Shown here: piece by piece, positions 10,915 through 22,421 of the stretch
How the letters are laid out: the number at the start of each line of letters is the position of its first letter
How positions within the stretch are numbered: position 1 is the first letter of the stretch
Assembly: GCA_029204225.1 (NCBI GenBank)
Contig: CM055108.1
Span: 21,211,644-21,275,643, forward strand
DNA length: 64,000 nucleotides
From: Diphasiastrum complanatum
Taxonomy: Eukaryota; Streptophyta; Lycopodiopsida; Lycopodiales; Lycopodiaceae
Reading direction: 5' to 3'
Made by a program: the position numbers and the translations under genes
The notes under the pieces: generated by a model
Databases searched by the model: none
What the model was told of the DNA's origin: nothing
Seen by the model: the letters and a program-made list of their open reading frames with translations, nothing else

Positions 10915-12652
10915 GATGTTGTGGTGAGCGTCCTCTCAAGAGTGGCAAATGGATAGCTCAACCTTGCAGAAATGGGAAAAGAATTTCAAACGTAATTTTT
11001 ATTCGATTTCTTTTCTAATTTTAGTTATCATAAAATTGAAGAATTACTACATTCTCTTTCAGACACAAGCCTTTCATGAGAGTACAAGAGGCCATGTTGA
11101 AAAGCCTAAATTGTCAAGATTGGGCAGAGTGTCAGGCCTTGTACCCAAACAGCTCCAAGGACGAGGAGCTTCAAAGATTTTTGATTTTATATATAGACAT
11201 GGTATGCTTACATTTCAATACTGTTTACGTTGAGCATGAGTATTTGTCTTTAAAGATTTTGAGTTATTAATTTTTTGAACTGCTTTAACTATGCTTAGCA
11301 TAAGATTCTCACAAGAGTTGTTAATTTTATGATTCTGAAGAATTTATATCCTTGCTAAGCATAAGTCTATTCTAACATATGCAATTTCTTATTTTTTCAG
11401 AGTTCTAAAGATAAGAAAAGTGGGCGGCTTCCTGAGCAATTTAGGACCCACCTTCAAAAAGCAAAAGATGAGAAAAGGCAAAGGGAGAGTCATCAGGCTG
11501 GGGACACGAGCATCGATGAAGATTCGAAGGAGACATTTGTCCCGAAGTCTGTTGATGATCCCCCTTGTTCTTACACAATTCAGCAAGGCGATGCAAGAGA
11601 CATCAGAAAGTTCTTGAAAAAAAGACCATACACTCTGTGCATTGCTGATATTCCTTATGATTTTAAGTTGGCGGGCTCGTTGAATGATAATCGCCCTTTT
11701 AAATACACTGAGATGAAGGAAGTTGTTGCTAATTTTCTGGAGGTCACCACAACTCCACTTTGGAGGATAGTGATATTCCACTCCAGCTGGCATCAATTTG
11801 GTGTGCACAAAGCCCTTTTCGAAGTTTGCAATGCAGCCATCGAGAATGCAATTTGGTAAGTGTCTGGTTTACTTTTTGCCCAAGCACAATAATATGTTTC
11901 TCTGCTCTGAATATTTTCTACCAATCGGATTGAGAATTTTTTAATCACTTTTTTCTTATTAATTGCAAGTATAAGCCAAATGTAAGAAATTTTGGTGGAG
12001 TTCGGCTTTGTAATGAGATTGAATATCTCTCTATTGACTATTTTTTAACCGATGGAAAGAGGTCAATGCTACATTATAACACTGCAGGAAGTATGATTTT
12101 GGTAACCGTTTTAAACTTCCTACAATGACCAGAAAGTTAAAAAATCCTCTGACTGGTTCTGTGACTTCTCTATACCAAAAGCCACAACAACTTGTAAATA
12201 AATTGATAGACATGTTTTCTCATCTAGCCGACTGGATTTTGGATTTGTTTAGTGGAAGCGGGACAAGCAGTGCATGTGCTATCCAAAAAGGCAGACATGT
12301 GGCTGCTGTAGAGCTAGATGAGAGTTTGGTAAGTTTTATTACAATGAGATTAATGGGAGTTTCGGTGTTGTCGAACGAGTTTCAAGAAGTGGGTAAACTA
12401 GGCCCCTCCGAAAATAGTGTTGCTCCACTTTGTAAAGAGCCCCAACCACCTGCTAGTGGCATTGTAGGTGATGAAGGTGACCTAGCAAAGGTGGTTGAGC
12501 AAACTTACAATGTTGTAGTAGACGTCATTACACAGGAACAGTCTATTGCTCAAGTAGATGTAAGTCCTGTAAGGGCTGCTAGTCCTGACCCAAATGATTT
12601 GGTCGAAAATTTTGACTACAGTAGTGTACAAACTTCTCACAATTTCTTATAG
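10915..12652 (+). pseudogene. Bacterial-type beta-class DNA methyltransferase-like gene, copy 1
   Basis: Probable exons: 1 ending 10991, 2 at 11063-11201, 3 at 11401-11855, 4 at about 11969-12652; exons 1-3 have GT-AG borders and phases that agree. Exon 3 carries YTIQQGDARDIRKFL and IADIPYDF, matching motif IV. Exon 4 carries SLYQKPQQLVNKLIDMFS (the KP motif before motif I) and LDLFSGSGTSSACAIQKG with VAAVELDE, the SAM-binding motif I. Catalytic motif before SAM motif is the beta-class order of N4-cytosine/N6-adenine DNA methyltransferases (N6_N4_Mtase family). An acidic tail of about 100 residues follows. Damage: TAG in exon 1 (10953-10955), an AA instead of AG before exon 4, and a one-base shift near 12090. 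Methylated base and target are unknown. The fold call is strong; activity is unlikely. Confidence 0.75.
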
Positions 12653-15600
12653 AGCAGATACTTTCATCTTTTAAAAAAGGATGAGTATTTTTACTAAGGA
12701 TGATTATTTTTGGAAATTATTGATTTTTAAACGTCCTTGTGTTGTTTAAGTTTACTATTTATTCAAATGGGCTAGTTAGACAACTATTTTAAGTTTTGCA
12801 GTTGAATCAATTTTTTAAGTAGCTTACTGATTATTCATCTTACTTAGTTACACATATATTTTTTAATTTTCCACTTGAATCATTTTTTTAGATGCCAAGA
12901 TATTAAGATAAATTTCTTAACAAGCTTTTAAAATCACATGAAGATATTATGTATTGCATTTAAAAAAAAAACAAACATTATAATGTTCTAAAATTTTGAA
13001 TTCACTTAATTTAACAGTTATTTTTCATAATAAAGTTTATATTATTTTAACAAAATTAACCTAAAGTTTTGAAAATATCTTGCATCATAGTCTAAATTTT
13101 AAATTTTTGCAAAATGTAGTAGAGTCCATATCGTTTTTTTTTTTTTCTATTTGAAGTTTCAAAATTTATAAATTTTTTAGAAAATCTTAAAATCTTAAAA
13201 AAAAAAAGGTCTTCCGCCACTTTTCGTTTCAAAAGATTTTGCGTTGGTAAAGGATCTTGGTAATTGCTCATTGTTTGTAGCATACTAGATTTTATTAATA
13301 AAACACGGAGGTATTGATTCAAAGCATAGTTGCCCAGAAACGTGTTTATGGAGAAAAACGTTTCTAGAAACGCATTTCTGGATCCAGAATCGCTAGAAAA
13401 AACTCAGAAACAGGTCTTTAAAATTCATAGGGATTGACAAAATCCAACAAGGATTGCTGCACCTAAACTGGACAACACTGTAAGCGAAACACTCAGCAGC
13501 CTACATAAATGCAATGCCCTTGATTAGAGCTTTAATTTGATACCCATATGGCCCACAAAAAAAAAAAGGTTTCTGAGAAACGCATTCCCAAACCAGAAAC
13601 ATGTTTCTGAACGCGTTTTTAGAAACACAGTGCATCTATGATTCAAAGTCAAACAAAATTCAAGTTCGAAATAAGATTGGAATTTGACACATTTGTGCTT
13701 CTATGTTGTTCAACCACTACTTTGGTTAATAATGTTAAAGAATGGCCTTCCACCATAATGAACCACTTTAATTTTTGTCACTAGCTATTAGTTCTTAGCT
13801 TTTCCTAAGCTATTGTTGGACAGAATTTTGTAGTTTGTATATTTTGTACATGTCATTTATAATGAATATTGATTGTTGACAACTTGACCGATATTTAAAG
13901 AAATGCACGTGTTTCTCCATTGATCTATAATTGACTGCTAAAAGGCTCAACAGTCTTTTTCTCAATCATAGCAATCCAAGCAGCTCAAGCCTCAAAACTG
14001 GACACGGACAGCATGAGTCGCTGCATGACTGTTCACTCAGTACACTGCTAGCCTCTAGGTATGTGATGTGTGCGTCATGACTGCTTTTCACATGTAACAT
14101 TGGTGAGTGGTGAGTATGTTACATGTGGAAGTACAGCAGAAGAAGCTGCCCACTGCCCAGTCCTTACATTTTAATCCCTGGTTTTCTAATAGATAATCCT
14201 TTAATTACTCCAAGCTGGAAGAACCCGCCAGCGCCAATTCAAGTTATCAACTTCCATGCGCATCCCCAAGCGGGCGAAGCCTCACGTTCGTTGGAGCTCA
14301 GAGTCACATACAGTGACATACTTATCGGCACAACGGCCAGAGTAAAAGCGATTTATTATCTGCCCATTCGATCTTTCTTTTATTTAATTCAATCCACAGC
14401 GCAATTTTGCAATCGTCTTTTGCAAGCAAGACATCTAATGATCTATCCGATCGCCTCAGAAGATAAACAAAAGTCTGGATCGGAAAATGCACTTGTAAAT
14501 AGTAATGTACATGTGACATGCATGTACAACACACTCATGCCGGGGCCGTTTAAAGGTTTTAAGAATAACATTGATCAGCTACCTGTGGCCCATTAAATCT
14601 CTCAAAATCATTAATGGAATGCAATCACAAATCATCTTGAGACTCGAGAGTCGAGAGCATATTCCAAAACCCGTTCAGCGATATTGATCAGCGTCACTGC
14701 GTGGGAGTCCTCGTGCATACTTCGTAGAAACTGGAGAGTTGAGTTAGATATAGATATCGATAACGGTGCCACATATACGTAGAACGCACGGGCGTGCCCC
14801 GAGACCGTTGCAGAGAAAGTTATGAAGCGAGCGAGAGATCGATCATTGATGAGTTTGCTATGGAAAGCAAAGATGATACTGATCTATGAGGGAAAAACGT
14901 GGGATAGATCAGACACTTTCTTGTTTTGTATTCAGCAAAATGGATAATGTTGCAATTAAAAGAGCATTCCAAATATTGAAGTATAGGATATGGTCCTTTT
15001 GATCTTTGCACTCCATTGAAATTATGGCAAGATCTTCAGCCCAATGTTAAATATAAGGAGGGACATATGTCTTAACATGGAGAGTTCATCCTAGCTATGT
15101 GGTGCATTAATAGAACTTTTTGTGAAAATCAAATTGATGTATATGATAAAGTTTAAGAATGTGTACAAAATTATGTTGTGCATTGAATAAATGTTTTGAG
15201 TTTTAAATGGAGCCATACTCTTCATAAGTTTGTATTTTATAATAAGAAATTTGATATCAGTTTGTTTTCACGTTTGAATAGAATTTTAAAACTTTAATAG
15301 ATAATAATAAAGTTCAGTACAAGCACCAAAAAGTTAAATTTGTAATGATACAACTTTTTGTAAAAGATTTCAACTAGTTTAAACTACAAAAATCAAGAAA
15401 CAAGAAGGTTAATCCACATCTACATTCCACAAGCAAAAGAGTAAGCAAGAAATTTAATTAATCCACAAACACCAAGGAAATCAAAACGTAGAAATTGATT
15501 TGGTTTCATTTGGATCACAAAAACTCATGTACATAGTGAACTAGCTTGAGATTGCCAATGAGCTCCAAAAATTTTCTATCTTCTCACTATGGAGAGAGGG

Positions 15601-15950
15601 AATACATAGCAAATTCGACTTCCTTCTTGAAGTTAGGTGGATTTCCAGCATGTAATAAGGAAGTTAACTCACTCTCCTTGACCTAAAATGAAACCCTAGT
15701 CTATTTCCTAGAGTTGTGCTTGGTAGGTAGCTAGTTGGTCAAATTTTCACCTTAAACTTAGGTGTAGGTCCTATAAAGTAGGGATGACCACCAAATAGAC
15801 ATGAACAACTCTATTGACTTGACCTAACCTACATTAGAAGTGGGTTTCCATGTGGCATCTTGGCCTTACATGTGTGGAACCCAATTATACACAATATTTA
15901 CAATGTTCTACATGGTCTTTGATCAAGCTAGATTTGCCAATTTTTGGCAA
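12653..15950. other. No gene seen; AT-rich non-coding stretch
   Basis: About 3.3 kb without a supported gene. It is AT-rich with homopolymer runs (around 12960, 13135, 13200, 13555). A 157-codon open frame at 14123-14596 has no recognisable domain, no second copy in the window and no splice support, so it is not called. The stretch 14090-14800 is less AT-rich than its surroundings. Confidence 0.5.
13330..13640. repeat. Cluster of GAAACG/CGTTTC inverted motifs
   Basis: Two sub-clusters (13333-13400 and 13570-13630) are packed with GAAACG and CGTTTC, including the palindrome GTTTCTAGAAAC. The two groups flank about 170 bases of other sequence. Such tracts can fold on themselves. No coding or family assignment is possible. 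Confidence 0.55.
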
Positions 15951-15959
15951 TTCTTCACA

Positions 15960-16737
15960 ATTAACACTATTTCTACTTGCAAGCAAGATGCCTTGAACAC
16001 ACAACTAAAACCAAATAGTACTAACTTTAAAACCAGAACCACACTAACTCTAACCCACTCTTCCACACCTTCTCCTCTCTCTCTCTCTCTCTTCCCTCTC
16101 TACTCACTCATACACTCTTCCACAAACTCTTAAAAAGCTCCACTAAATTAGAAACACATAATGATTTAGCACATATGCTAACATGAGCTACAATAGCAAG
16201 AACTTAGAAACAAAAGCAATAAGCATAAAGACACACTATAATTAGCCACACTCCAAAATTAGCACAAGTGGACCCAAAATGGTAGCACTTAGCTCTCTTG
16301 CATTAAGGATCCAAATTACATAGAAAGTGCTTTTCTTTATAGAAGCTTGTGGAGTGTCCTTTCCACACTTACTTATCGGACTAGGAATTTCAAGTCTCAA
16401 TATAAAATGCAAGTTCTTTTTTAGAATCTTGACATTGACTTTTTGCATTTTTTTTTTAAATCTAAGTTTAAACCTTGAGATTTGCAAAAACTGGTTTCTT
16501 GCCCCCTAGTGACTAATGGCACGACAAGTTGGACTTATGCACGTAAGGTGCCATACTTGGGGCCTAACGCAAGTTATCTACTGACGGCTCTTCAAGATGG
16601 GCTTATACGCATAGGATGCCACGCTTGGGCCTTTAATTACACAAAATTGATATTTGCATTAGCTTCTTCCCTGTAAGATACTATTTTCCTCAGTTCTCCC
16701 AAGCTCCATTAAAATGCCCCTTAGGCCTTGCATTCCA
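15960..16737 (-). repeat. 3' LTR of Ty3/gypsy element G1
   Basis: Matches 50870-51651 (G2) over most of its length, with conserved blocks around 16260-16340 and 16490-16735. In element sense it begins TGGAATGCAAGG right after a G-rich polypurine tract. The left end is uncertain because the two copies stop aligning near 15950 and 50870. A CT-rich run lies near 16075-16095. Confidence 0.65.
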
Positions 16738-16762
16738 GCCCCCACACTCCCCACTGCTAGAT
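16738..16762 (-). other. Polypurine tract of G1
   Basis: On the minus strand this reads AGTGGGGAGTGTGGGGGC, followed at once by the TG of the LTR. Plus-strand DNA synthesis would start here. G2 has the equivalent tract at 51652-51675. Confidence 0.65.
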
Positions 16763-16783
16763 GGTTGCCAGTCCCATGGCAAT

Positions 16784-17460
16784 TCACTTGAATAGGGCTT
16801 CCTGCAGCTCGGCATTCTGTGCTGCATTGGTCTTGCAAATTTCTTGGATGAGTTTTTCATAACCCTCCAGTGCTTGGGCTCGTATAGTGTTGTCATCCTT
16901 GAGAGGCCCGGACACATGGGAGCTTTGGGGCAACCATTGGGAGCGTTTCCACTCTTCCACTCGTGCTGCATGTTGGGATGCCGTCATTGCTACTCGGTGA
17001 TAAATTCGTGCCATGGTTAACTAGTCCTTACATTTGAGACTAGGGAAAGGGGTGTTGGGATCAAAAAACAAGGGACCATTTGATTGAGGTGGAACTAAAA
17101 GATAAAAATCAATCATTTGTTTTTGGTCGTCACACATGTTTTATAGGTTTTAATGACCGCTTCTTTTCCAAGAGTTATATTGATTTGGCGTGAGGTCCAT
17201 TGCTTTTCTGCCTAGAGTTGGGCGTCATGGTGTTTCCGTGCCTGTTGCAATGTTGAGGCCAACTGTTGGTAAGATTGGATGCTAGAACGCATTGCATCCA
17301 TTTTGTGTTGCATCATGGCCATCTGCTTCTTTGCGTGATCCGCTTCTTGTTGCAATTGTTGGATGTGGAGCTCAAGGTCCTATTTAGCTTTCATTGTTGA
17401 CTCCGCTCAGCGATGGTGGTGGAGTCGATCTTGCAACAATTTAGGCTTATCAAGATGTGT
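16784..17460 (-). pseudogene. Remnant of the 3' accessory reading frame of G1
   Basis: The same protein as the long G2 frame at 51699-54662. The C-terminal exon-like block (ARIYHRVAMTASQHAARVEE, then KLIQEICKTNAAQNAELQEA) is open to its stop at 16784. A coiled-coil block (QKQMAMMQHKMDAMRSSIQS region) lies at 17220-17370. Compared with G2, one deletion of about 870 bp removes the middle and another of about 2.2 kb removes the N-terminal half. Where G2 has a TAA at its 51789 end, G1 reads CAA, so G1 preserves the older codon. Position after integrase and before the LTR is that of env or accessory genes in plant Ty3 elements; no membrane segment is visible. Confidence 0.7.
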
Positions 17461-17923
17461 TCTAGCCATGGTCAAATAGGAGAACCAAGACAGTGAAAAT
17501 TGGGAGAGATATTGAGATTTTGTCTCCGCTAGTGACTTGTGTTGTTCTACTTGGCTGAATAGTGAAGGGTTTGGAACTATTCAGATAATTGCCAAATGGT
17601 ATTTCCTTCACTGGCATTGATTTTGGCACTGAGTTCAAAGTTTTTTGATGAATATAGCACTTTTTTTTTTATACCCTTGTTGATTCACTTTGTTGCACAG
17701 TACTATATTTGGTAGTCTTCAACGTCCTTACCTGTAACCTGTACTAACTCCATGAACCATGTAGATTGTTTTTTCATCCCTAGAGATACTCTACTCTCTA
17801 CACATAACACCACTCCTTGTACATTGTATCACAAAAAGACAGACAAATAGAAGAACCGTTAACAAACAATTGGGAAAATACAAAGAAAGGCAAAAAAATA
17901 ATCATACACTGAAATGATGAAGT

Positions 17924-18430
17924 TTATACAGTGGGAGGTAAGTGGTAATAGCGCCTTAGCCGACTACCATTTACCAAGGTGGGTAAAAGGTCACCCTCCA
18001 GTGTGGCCAATTGAACTACGCCATTCTCGAATATTTTCATTACTTGATAGGGTCTGAGGCCGGAAAATTTCAATTTGCCTTTCGTGACCTTGCTTTGGTA
18101 CATCAATGCTAGGTCACCTTTGTGTAAGTCCTTTTGTTTTAGGACATGGTCATGTCAGGATTTGCGGCGTTGCTTTTCGGTGTGCAATGCATGCAAGGCA
18201 ATGGTTCGAGTTTCACATAAATTCATCAGTAAGCCTAATCGACATTGGGTAGACTTACTTGTGTCTAATTGTTCCGTCATGACCACTCTTAGGCTAGGGA
18301 CAATGAACTCAGCAGGCATTACAGCCTCGAGTCCATAGATCAGTTGAAATGGGAGTATGGCCAGTGGCAAGCTAATAGGTGTTCGAAACGCCCATAAAGT
18401 TGCTTGGAGTTTATGTTCCCAATCAGACAT
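17924..18430 (-). pseudogene. pol: Gypsy integrase C-terminal domain, G1
   Basis: From 18430 downward: DWEHKLQATLWAFRTPISLP, FQLIYGLEAVMPAEFIVPSL, a frameshift near 18155, then MMYQSKVTKGKLKFSGLRPY and LLPTLVNGSRLRRYYHL. The GLRPYQV stretch is the GPY/F module, in which Gly-Pro-Tyr has become Arg-Pro-Tyr; G2 keeps GLGPYQV. No chromodomain follows. The integrase core upstream (HHCC and the DDE Asp residues) is missing because of a deletion at about 18435. Confidence 0.85.
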
Positions 18431-18439
18431 ACTGGCTTA

Positions 18440-19480
18440 AAGGTAAAGACATCATGCACTGTTTTGGGCAGGGTCGTCTCAATTATTACTTTGATCTTAT
18501 CTGGATCACTGGCAATTCCGTATTGTGATATGATATGTCCTAGAATGATACCATGGGTTACCCATATTTGTCATTTGACTGGGTTAAGGGAAATGCCATA
18601 TCTTCGACATTGTTGGAAAACTCAGTCCAGACGATTTAAGTGATACCTACGGGCTGAATGTACACACAAATCATCAAGGAATACTTCTAAGAATTTTTGA
18701 AGAAACTCCTTGAAGGCATGTTGCATAACCCTCTGGAAGGTGCTTGGTGCATTATACAACCCAAATGGCATTACGCGAAAAGCATAAGTCCCCCAATGCA
18801 GTTGCAAAGGCAGTTTTACGTTGGTCTCAATTGCTATTTGCACTTGGTTATACCCACTGAATCTGTCGAGAAAACTATAGGCCTCTTCTCGTGCTATTTG
18901 TTTGAGCACTCCTTCAGTAAAAGGCAAGGAAAGTGGTCTTTCTTTGTGACTGCGTTAAGTTTCTTGAGGTCTACACAAATGCGTAGTTTCCCGTTCTTTT
19001 TAGGCACAATCACAATTGGGGATATCCAATCAGTATGGTCAATCTCATATATGAATCCAGCTTCTAGTAACTTTTCCAACTCTTGTTGAATAAGTTCGGA
19101 GTAATGGGGGTTGCAGTGATAAGGTCGACTCACTTTCGGTTCGGCACCATTGACTAACGGAATGGTGTGTTGCACTACTTTAGGTGGTATTCCCTTCAGA
19201 TCCTTGTAGGACCATGCAAAACAATCACGGTATTCTTGTAGGAGGTCTCTTAGATCGGATAGTTCTTTAGTAGTAAGTTGTTCACCTACATAGACTATCT
19301 TCTCACCTTCTCCAGGATCGGCTAGATCTAGAGGTTGGAATTTCGCAGCACCCTCATACGAACAAGAATTTTCAGATGCATCATTCGATTCGACTTCCCG
19401 TTGGGCTTGGGGCATAGCAATGATCACATCATCTAAGGTATAGTCTCGAAAGTATGCTGGTACATCGTGCAAAGGCTCAG
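18440..19480 (-). pseudogene. pol: Gypsy reverse transcriptase with FLDD box, G1
   Basis: Reading downward from 19472: HDVPAYFRDYTLDDVIIAMP, LRDLLQEYRDCFAWSYKDLK, LLEAGFIYEIDHTDWISPIV, LRICVDLKKLNAVTKKDHFP, then a frameshift near 18900 and SFLDRFSGYNQVQIAIETNV, LYNAPSTFQRVMQHAFKEFL and the active-site box VFLDDLCVHS at about 18660-18690. After this the frame decays and joins the integrase tail at 18435 by a deletion equivalent to G2 56376-57737, so RNase H is gone. The catalytic Asp pair is intact, unlike in G2. Non-functional through frameshifts and loss of RNase H. Confidence 0.9.
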
Positions 19481-19649
19481 CCGTCGATTCTGAATCATGT
19501 CTTAGTTCCTAATTTTGGGATGGAGAAGTGGATGTTGTCGATACTCTTTTGAGACCTTAGATGCAGCATCTATCGGTTGAATTCTGGTATTTATGAGTTG
19601 TGGATGATCACAACCCATCTTAGCTTTTCCCTTCAAATTAGCAGGTATT

Positions 19650-20012
19650 TTAAAGTTCTGGGGGTGGTTCTAATGGAAGCCATGATAGTTTGATCATGTT
19701 CACCCTGATTTTGATCTCATCATCAATTTTGGCAAGCTTTGGGTTTGCAGGTTTTGACTCTTGATTGGCTTCTTGGAGTAGGGAGATGGATCCTTTTATG
19801 GATCTCATATAATCGACTATAGCTAGAGCATCAATCCAATTGATGATATCAATATCAGGATCTTGATGGATTCCCAATGGCTTGTAGCGCTTCTTCAAAT
19901 TTTGATCGATCGTGTGATCGGTAATGGACGAAGTTGTTTCTTCTAACGGGCTCGCAGTCTTAATGGTCCAGGTATTTGAATCGACTCTCACGGCTCGATC
20001 CCAATTCTCCAA
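19650..20012 (-). pseudogene. Linker between protease and reverse transcriptase, G1
   Basis: Open stretch aligned to the start of the G2 reverse transcriptase frame: KKRYKPLGIHQDPDIDIINW, IDALAIVDYMRSIKGSISLL. Low-complexity, acidic linker with no known domain. Compared with G2 a segment of about 350 bp (G2 58894-59240) is deleted at 19655. Confidence 0.7.
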
Positions 20013-20072
20013 TGTGATACGATCTATACCCCAGTCATGGCGTACTTTGGCTAACTTTAGTCAGGGTCTTCC

Positions 20073-20531
20073 TCACAGAAGTCGGTAAGATGAGGTTGTT
20101 TTTGGAAGACCTAAGACTGTGAAGTTAATGACAAAGCGAAGATCAGAGACCTTCACATGTACATTTCTGACAATTTCCATGGGTTTGACGCAACTCTGAT
20201 CAGCAAGTTTTATAGAAAAACCTACGGGCTTTAAGGCACTCAGTCCCCACTCTCGATATATGTGTGATGACATGATGTTTACACCTGAACCACCATCAAT
20301 AATAGCAGCTACTGAAGGGAGGCTCTTGTGCTGAACAAGTAGGGTACCATTATTTTTTTCATTTTCCCAAGTAGCACCAATTGCCATTACGAACTGGTCA
20401 TCATCACTCTCTCCATTCATGGAGGGTCCTATATGTGTATTTTTATCTCCTAACCAGAGGGTTAAGGCTTGGCGTAGGGGTCTGGAATTCTTCAAAACAT
20501 CACCTAAGGGTAGGGTGACATGACTGGACAA
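20073..20531 (-). pseudogene. pol: Gypsy aspartic protease, G1
   Basis: Retropepsin-like domain: QFVMAIGATWENEKNNGTLL, then the active site AAIIDGGSGVNIMSS (Asp-Gly-Gly in place of the usual Asp-Ser/Thr-Gly, as also in G2), then YREWGLSALKPVGFSIKLAD and VRNVHVKVSDLRFVINFTVL. The protease would cut the Gag-Pol precursor. Open for about 150 codons; the C-terminus runs on to TTSSYRLL before a stop. Both gypsy copies share the DGG active site, so that is a family feature rather than damage. Confidence 0.85.
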
Positions 20532-21199
20532 TAAAGCAATTAAGGCTTCAGTCCCACTCCCTTCTGGTTCTAGGGAGGCGAAGGATTCTTCATCAAACTC
20601 AGGTTGGATAAGCCCTTTCTAGTTCATGGTTGAGGTAGGAGCATTCACAGCTTGGTCCAAGTGTACAGGCGAATCCATAGGTTCTATTGGCCGATTGAGA
20701 TCACCAATAGGGGCCTTAGCTTGCTCCTCGTATATCCACTTTTTTACCTTGATATAACGATCTTTTTATTTTTGCGGGTTGGGATATTCTCCTGGTCCAG
20801 TGGATTTAGTGTAATGGCTTATAGTATGGGGTTGACTATGCTCCTCGTTTCAAAATTCTCTCTACCACTAGAGACTCTTTCAAGTGTTGGGCACATGTCT
20901 GAACGTAGAAAGAGGCTTCTGGTTTTGTGTATTTTGCTCTCCTATCATGTACAATAGTTGCAAGGTTGATAGGTGCATCAACTTGCGGCTCTACTGGTTG
21001 GGATGGGCAATCATATGGGCACTCGGCGATGCAATGGTTCTCTCCACAGCCATAACATTGGATAGGTGCCCTATTTCCATAGAAACGTTGTTGTGTGGTA
21101 AATAAAGAATAAATAGAAGCTTCGGTTCCATCTGAGTAAAACAGGGGAACCCTTGATCCTCAGGCATATAGACATTCTCAAGGCTGAACTCTAGCTGAG
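20532..21199 (-). pseudogene. gag: Gag C-terminus with one zinc knuckle, G1
   Basis: Continues Gag between element S and protease. Near 21010-21060 a zinc knuckle reads CYGCGENHCIAEC with the spacing CX2CX3HX4C. The second knuckle present in G2 is deleted here. The remainder is an acidic, Pro-rich linker matching G2 60036-60660. The frame is interrupted at 21199 by element S; Gag resumes at 25585 beyond it. Confidence 0.75.
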
Positions 21200-22421
21200 T
21201 GTAGCGCAGGCATCCCAAAGGGAGCCGAGAACCACGACTTAGCTTTCCAGCCTTCAATTCTTGCCATCCAAACCCACTTGACATACAAGCAGCCAACTCG
21301 CCAACAATGATCAGACTTAACCAACTTGAAGTTCCGAAAACCAACATTGAGATCCAACCTGGTGCCATGCCAGATCGGGGGTCCCGATGTGGGTGACTTC
21401 CCTCCAAGCAAGCCGCCCAACATACATCAAACTTAACCAACTCGAAGCTTCGTTACAAACGAGTAACATCCATTCCAAGCAAGCGGTCTGACTTACATCA
21501 GACTTAACCAACTGAAAGCTTCGTCACGAGCACTGGAAGCCAACCTGGCGCCACGCCAGACTGGACAGCCATAAACAGGTAACATCCACCCAAGCAAGCC
21601 ATCCAACTCAACCGACAGGTTAGAGCCCGTTCCCCAAGAGCTTAACCCATTCACGTTCATGCAAGGAACACTCAGAACCACAAGCCGCGACAGATATGGA
21701 AACAACCAGTTCTTGGACCAAATGGTCCCGATAGCATACCGCTAGCGCCACGGACCGACTGGTCCCGACGGCATACCGTTGGAGTCCCGGGATACGACCC
21801 TCAGCTATGTGCCAACTTAAAAATTTGGAAGCAGCCTTACAACTAGCGCTTTTACCGAACACTGAAACCCAGAAGGTAATCAGAGTCAGTTTGAGAAAAG
21901 TCCCACTTTATTGATAAATCTGAGAAGCAGGTACATTTCAAGTGTGTGACCGACCCTAGTCTCCGGGGCGCTAGCATGCCAAGGCGAGAGCCATGACAAC
22001 ATTCCAGCAAGGGAGGCTGAGACTTGGTTGGAGCTCGCCCTGAGTCGCAACCCGCACTCCCCTATAGTATTGGTGTGATTCGGCACCCTCTCTCATACCA
22101 AGCACTCTACCCAAGCTGGTAAAGCACGTTTTTCTCTCTCTAGGATTTTTTCTTTCTAAAAAGTCATTTTCTCTCTCTAGATTTTATTGATCCCCAGGCT
22201 TCCTTTAATCATGCCTAGATCATGTGAGGTGATTGCACATCGATCTGAGCTCTCTGGACTCCGCTAGAACCGATCAAAGATTTTCAGCCATAGGAACTTG
22301 GCGCCGGCTGGATTCTGGTCACAGTGGCACCGGGAGTGGTGCCGGGAGCAGCAGGGGCGCTGCTGGCGCCGGGGACATAGCTGGCGCCGAAAGTAAAGCT
22401 TGTAAAGGTAGCTTTACAACA
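21200..22421 (-). repeat. Left (3') LTR of element S
   Basis: About 1.2 kb. The part from 21445 to 22421 is nearly identical to 24590-25584; the first 245 bp have no counterpart on the right. It holds short internal repeats of an AGACTTAACCAACT motif near 21309, 21429 and 21502, and a GGCGCC-rich block at 22300-22390. Confidence 0.8.

Noticed and set aside
10915..12652. DIRS-type retroelement methylase
   Set aside because: DIRS elements carry a Dam-like domain with a tyrosine recombinase and reverse transcriptase nearby; none is seen, the motif order here is beta-class, and the gene is spliced.
14123..14596. 157-codon open frame on the plus strand
   Set aside because: No recognisable domain, no second copy, no splice or promoter support; length is within chance for a less AT-rich stretch.
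21620..22086. Open frames in the element S LTRs (also 24635-25055)
   Set aside because: They occur in both LTR copies on either strand, match no retroelement protein and end at random; non-coding LTR.
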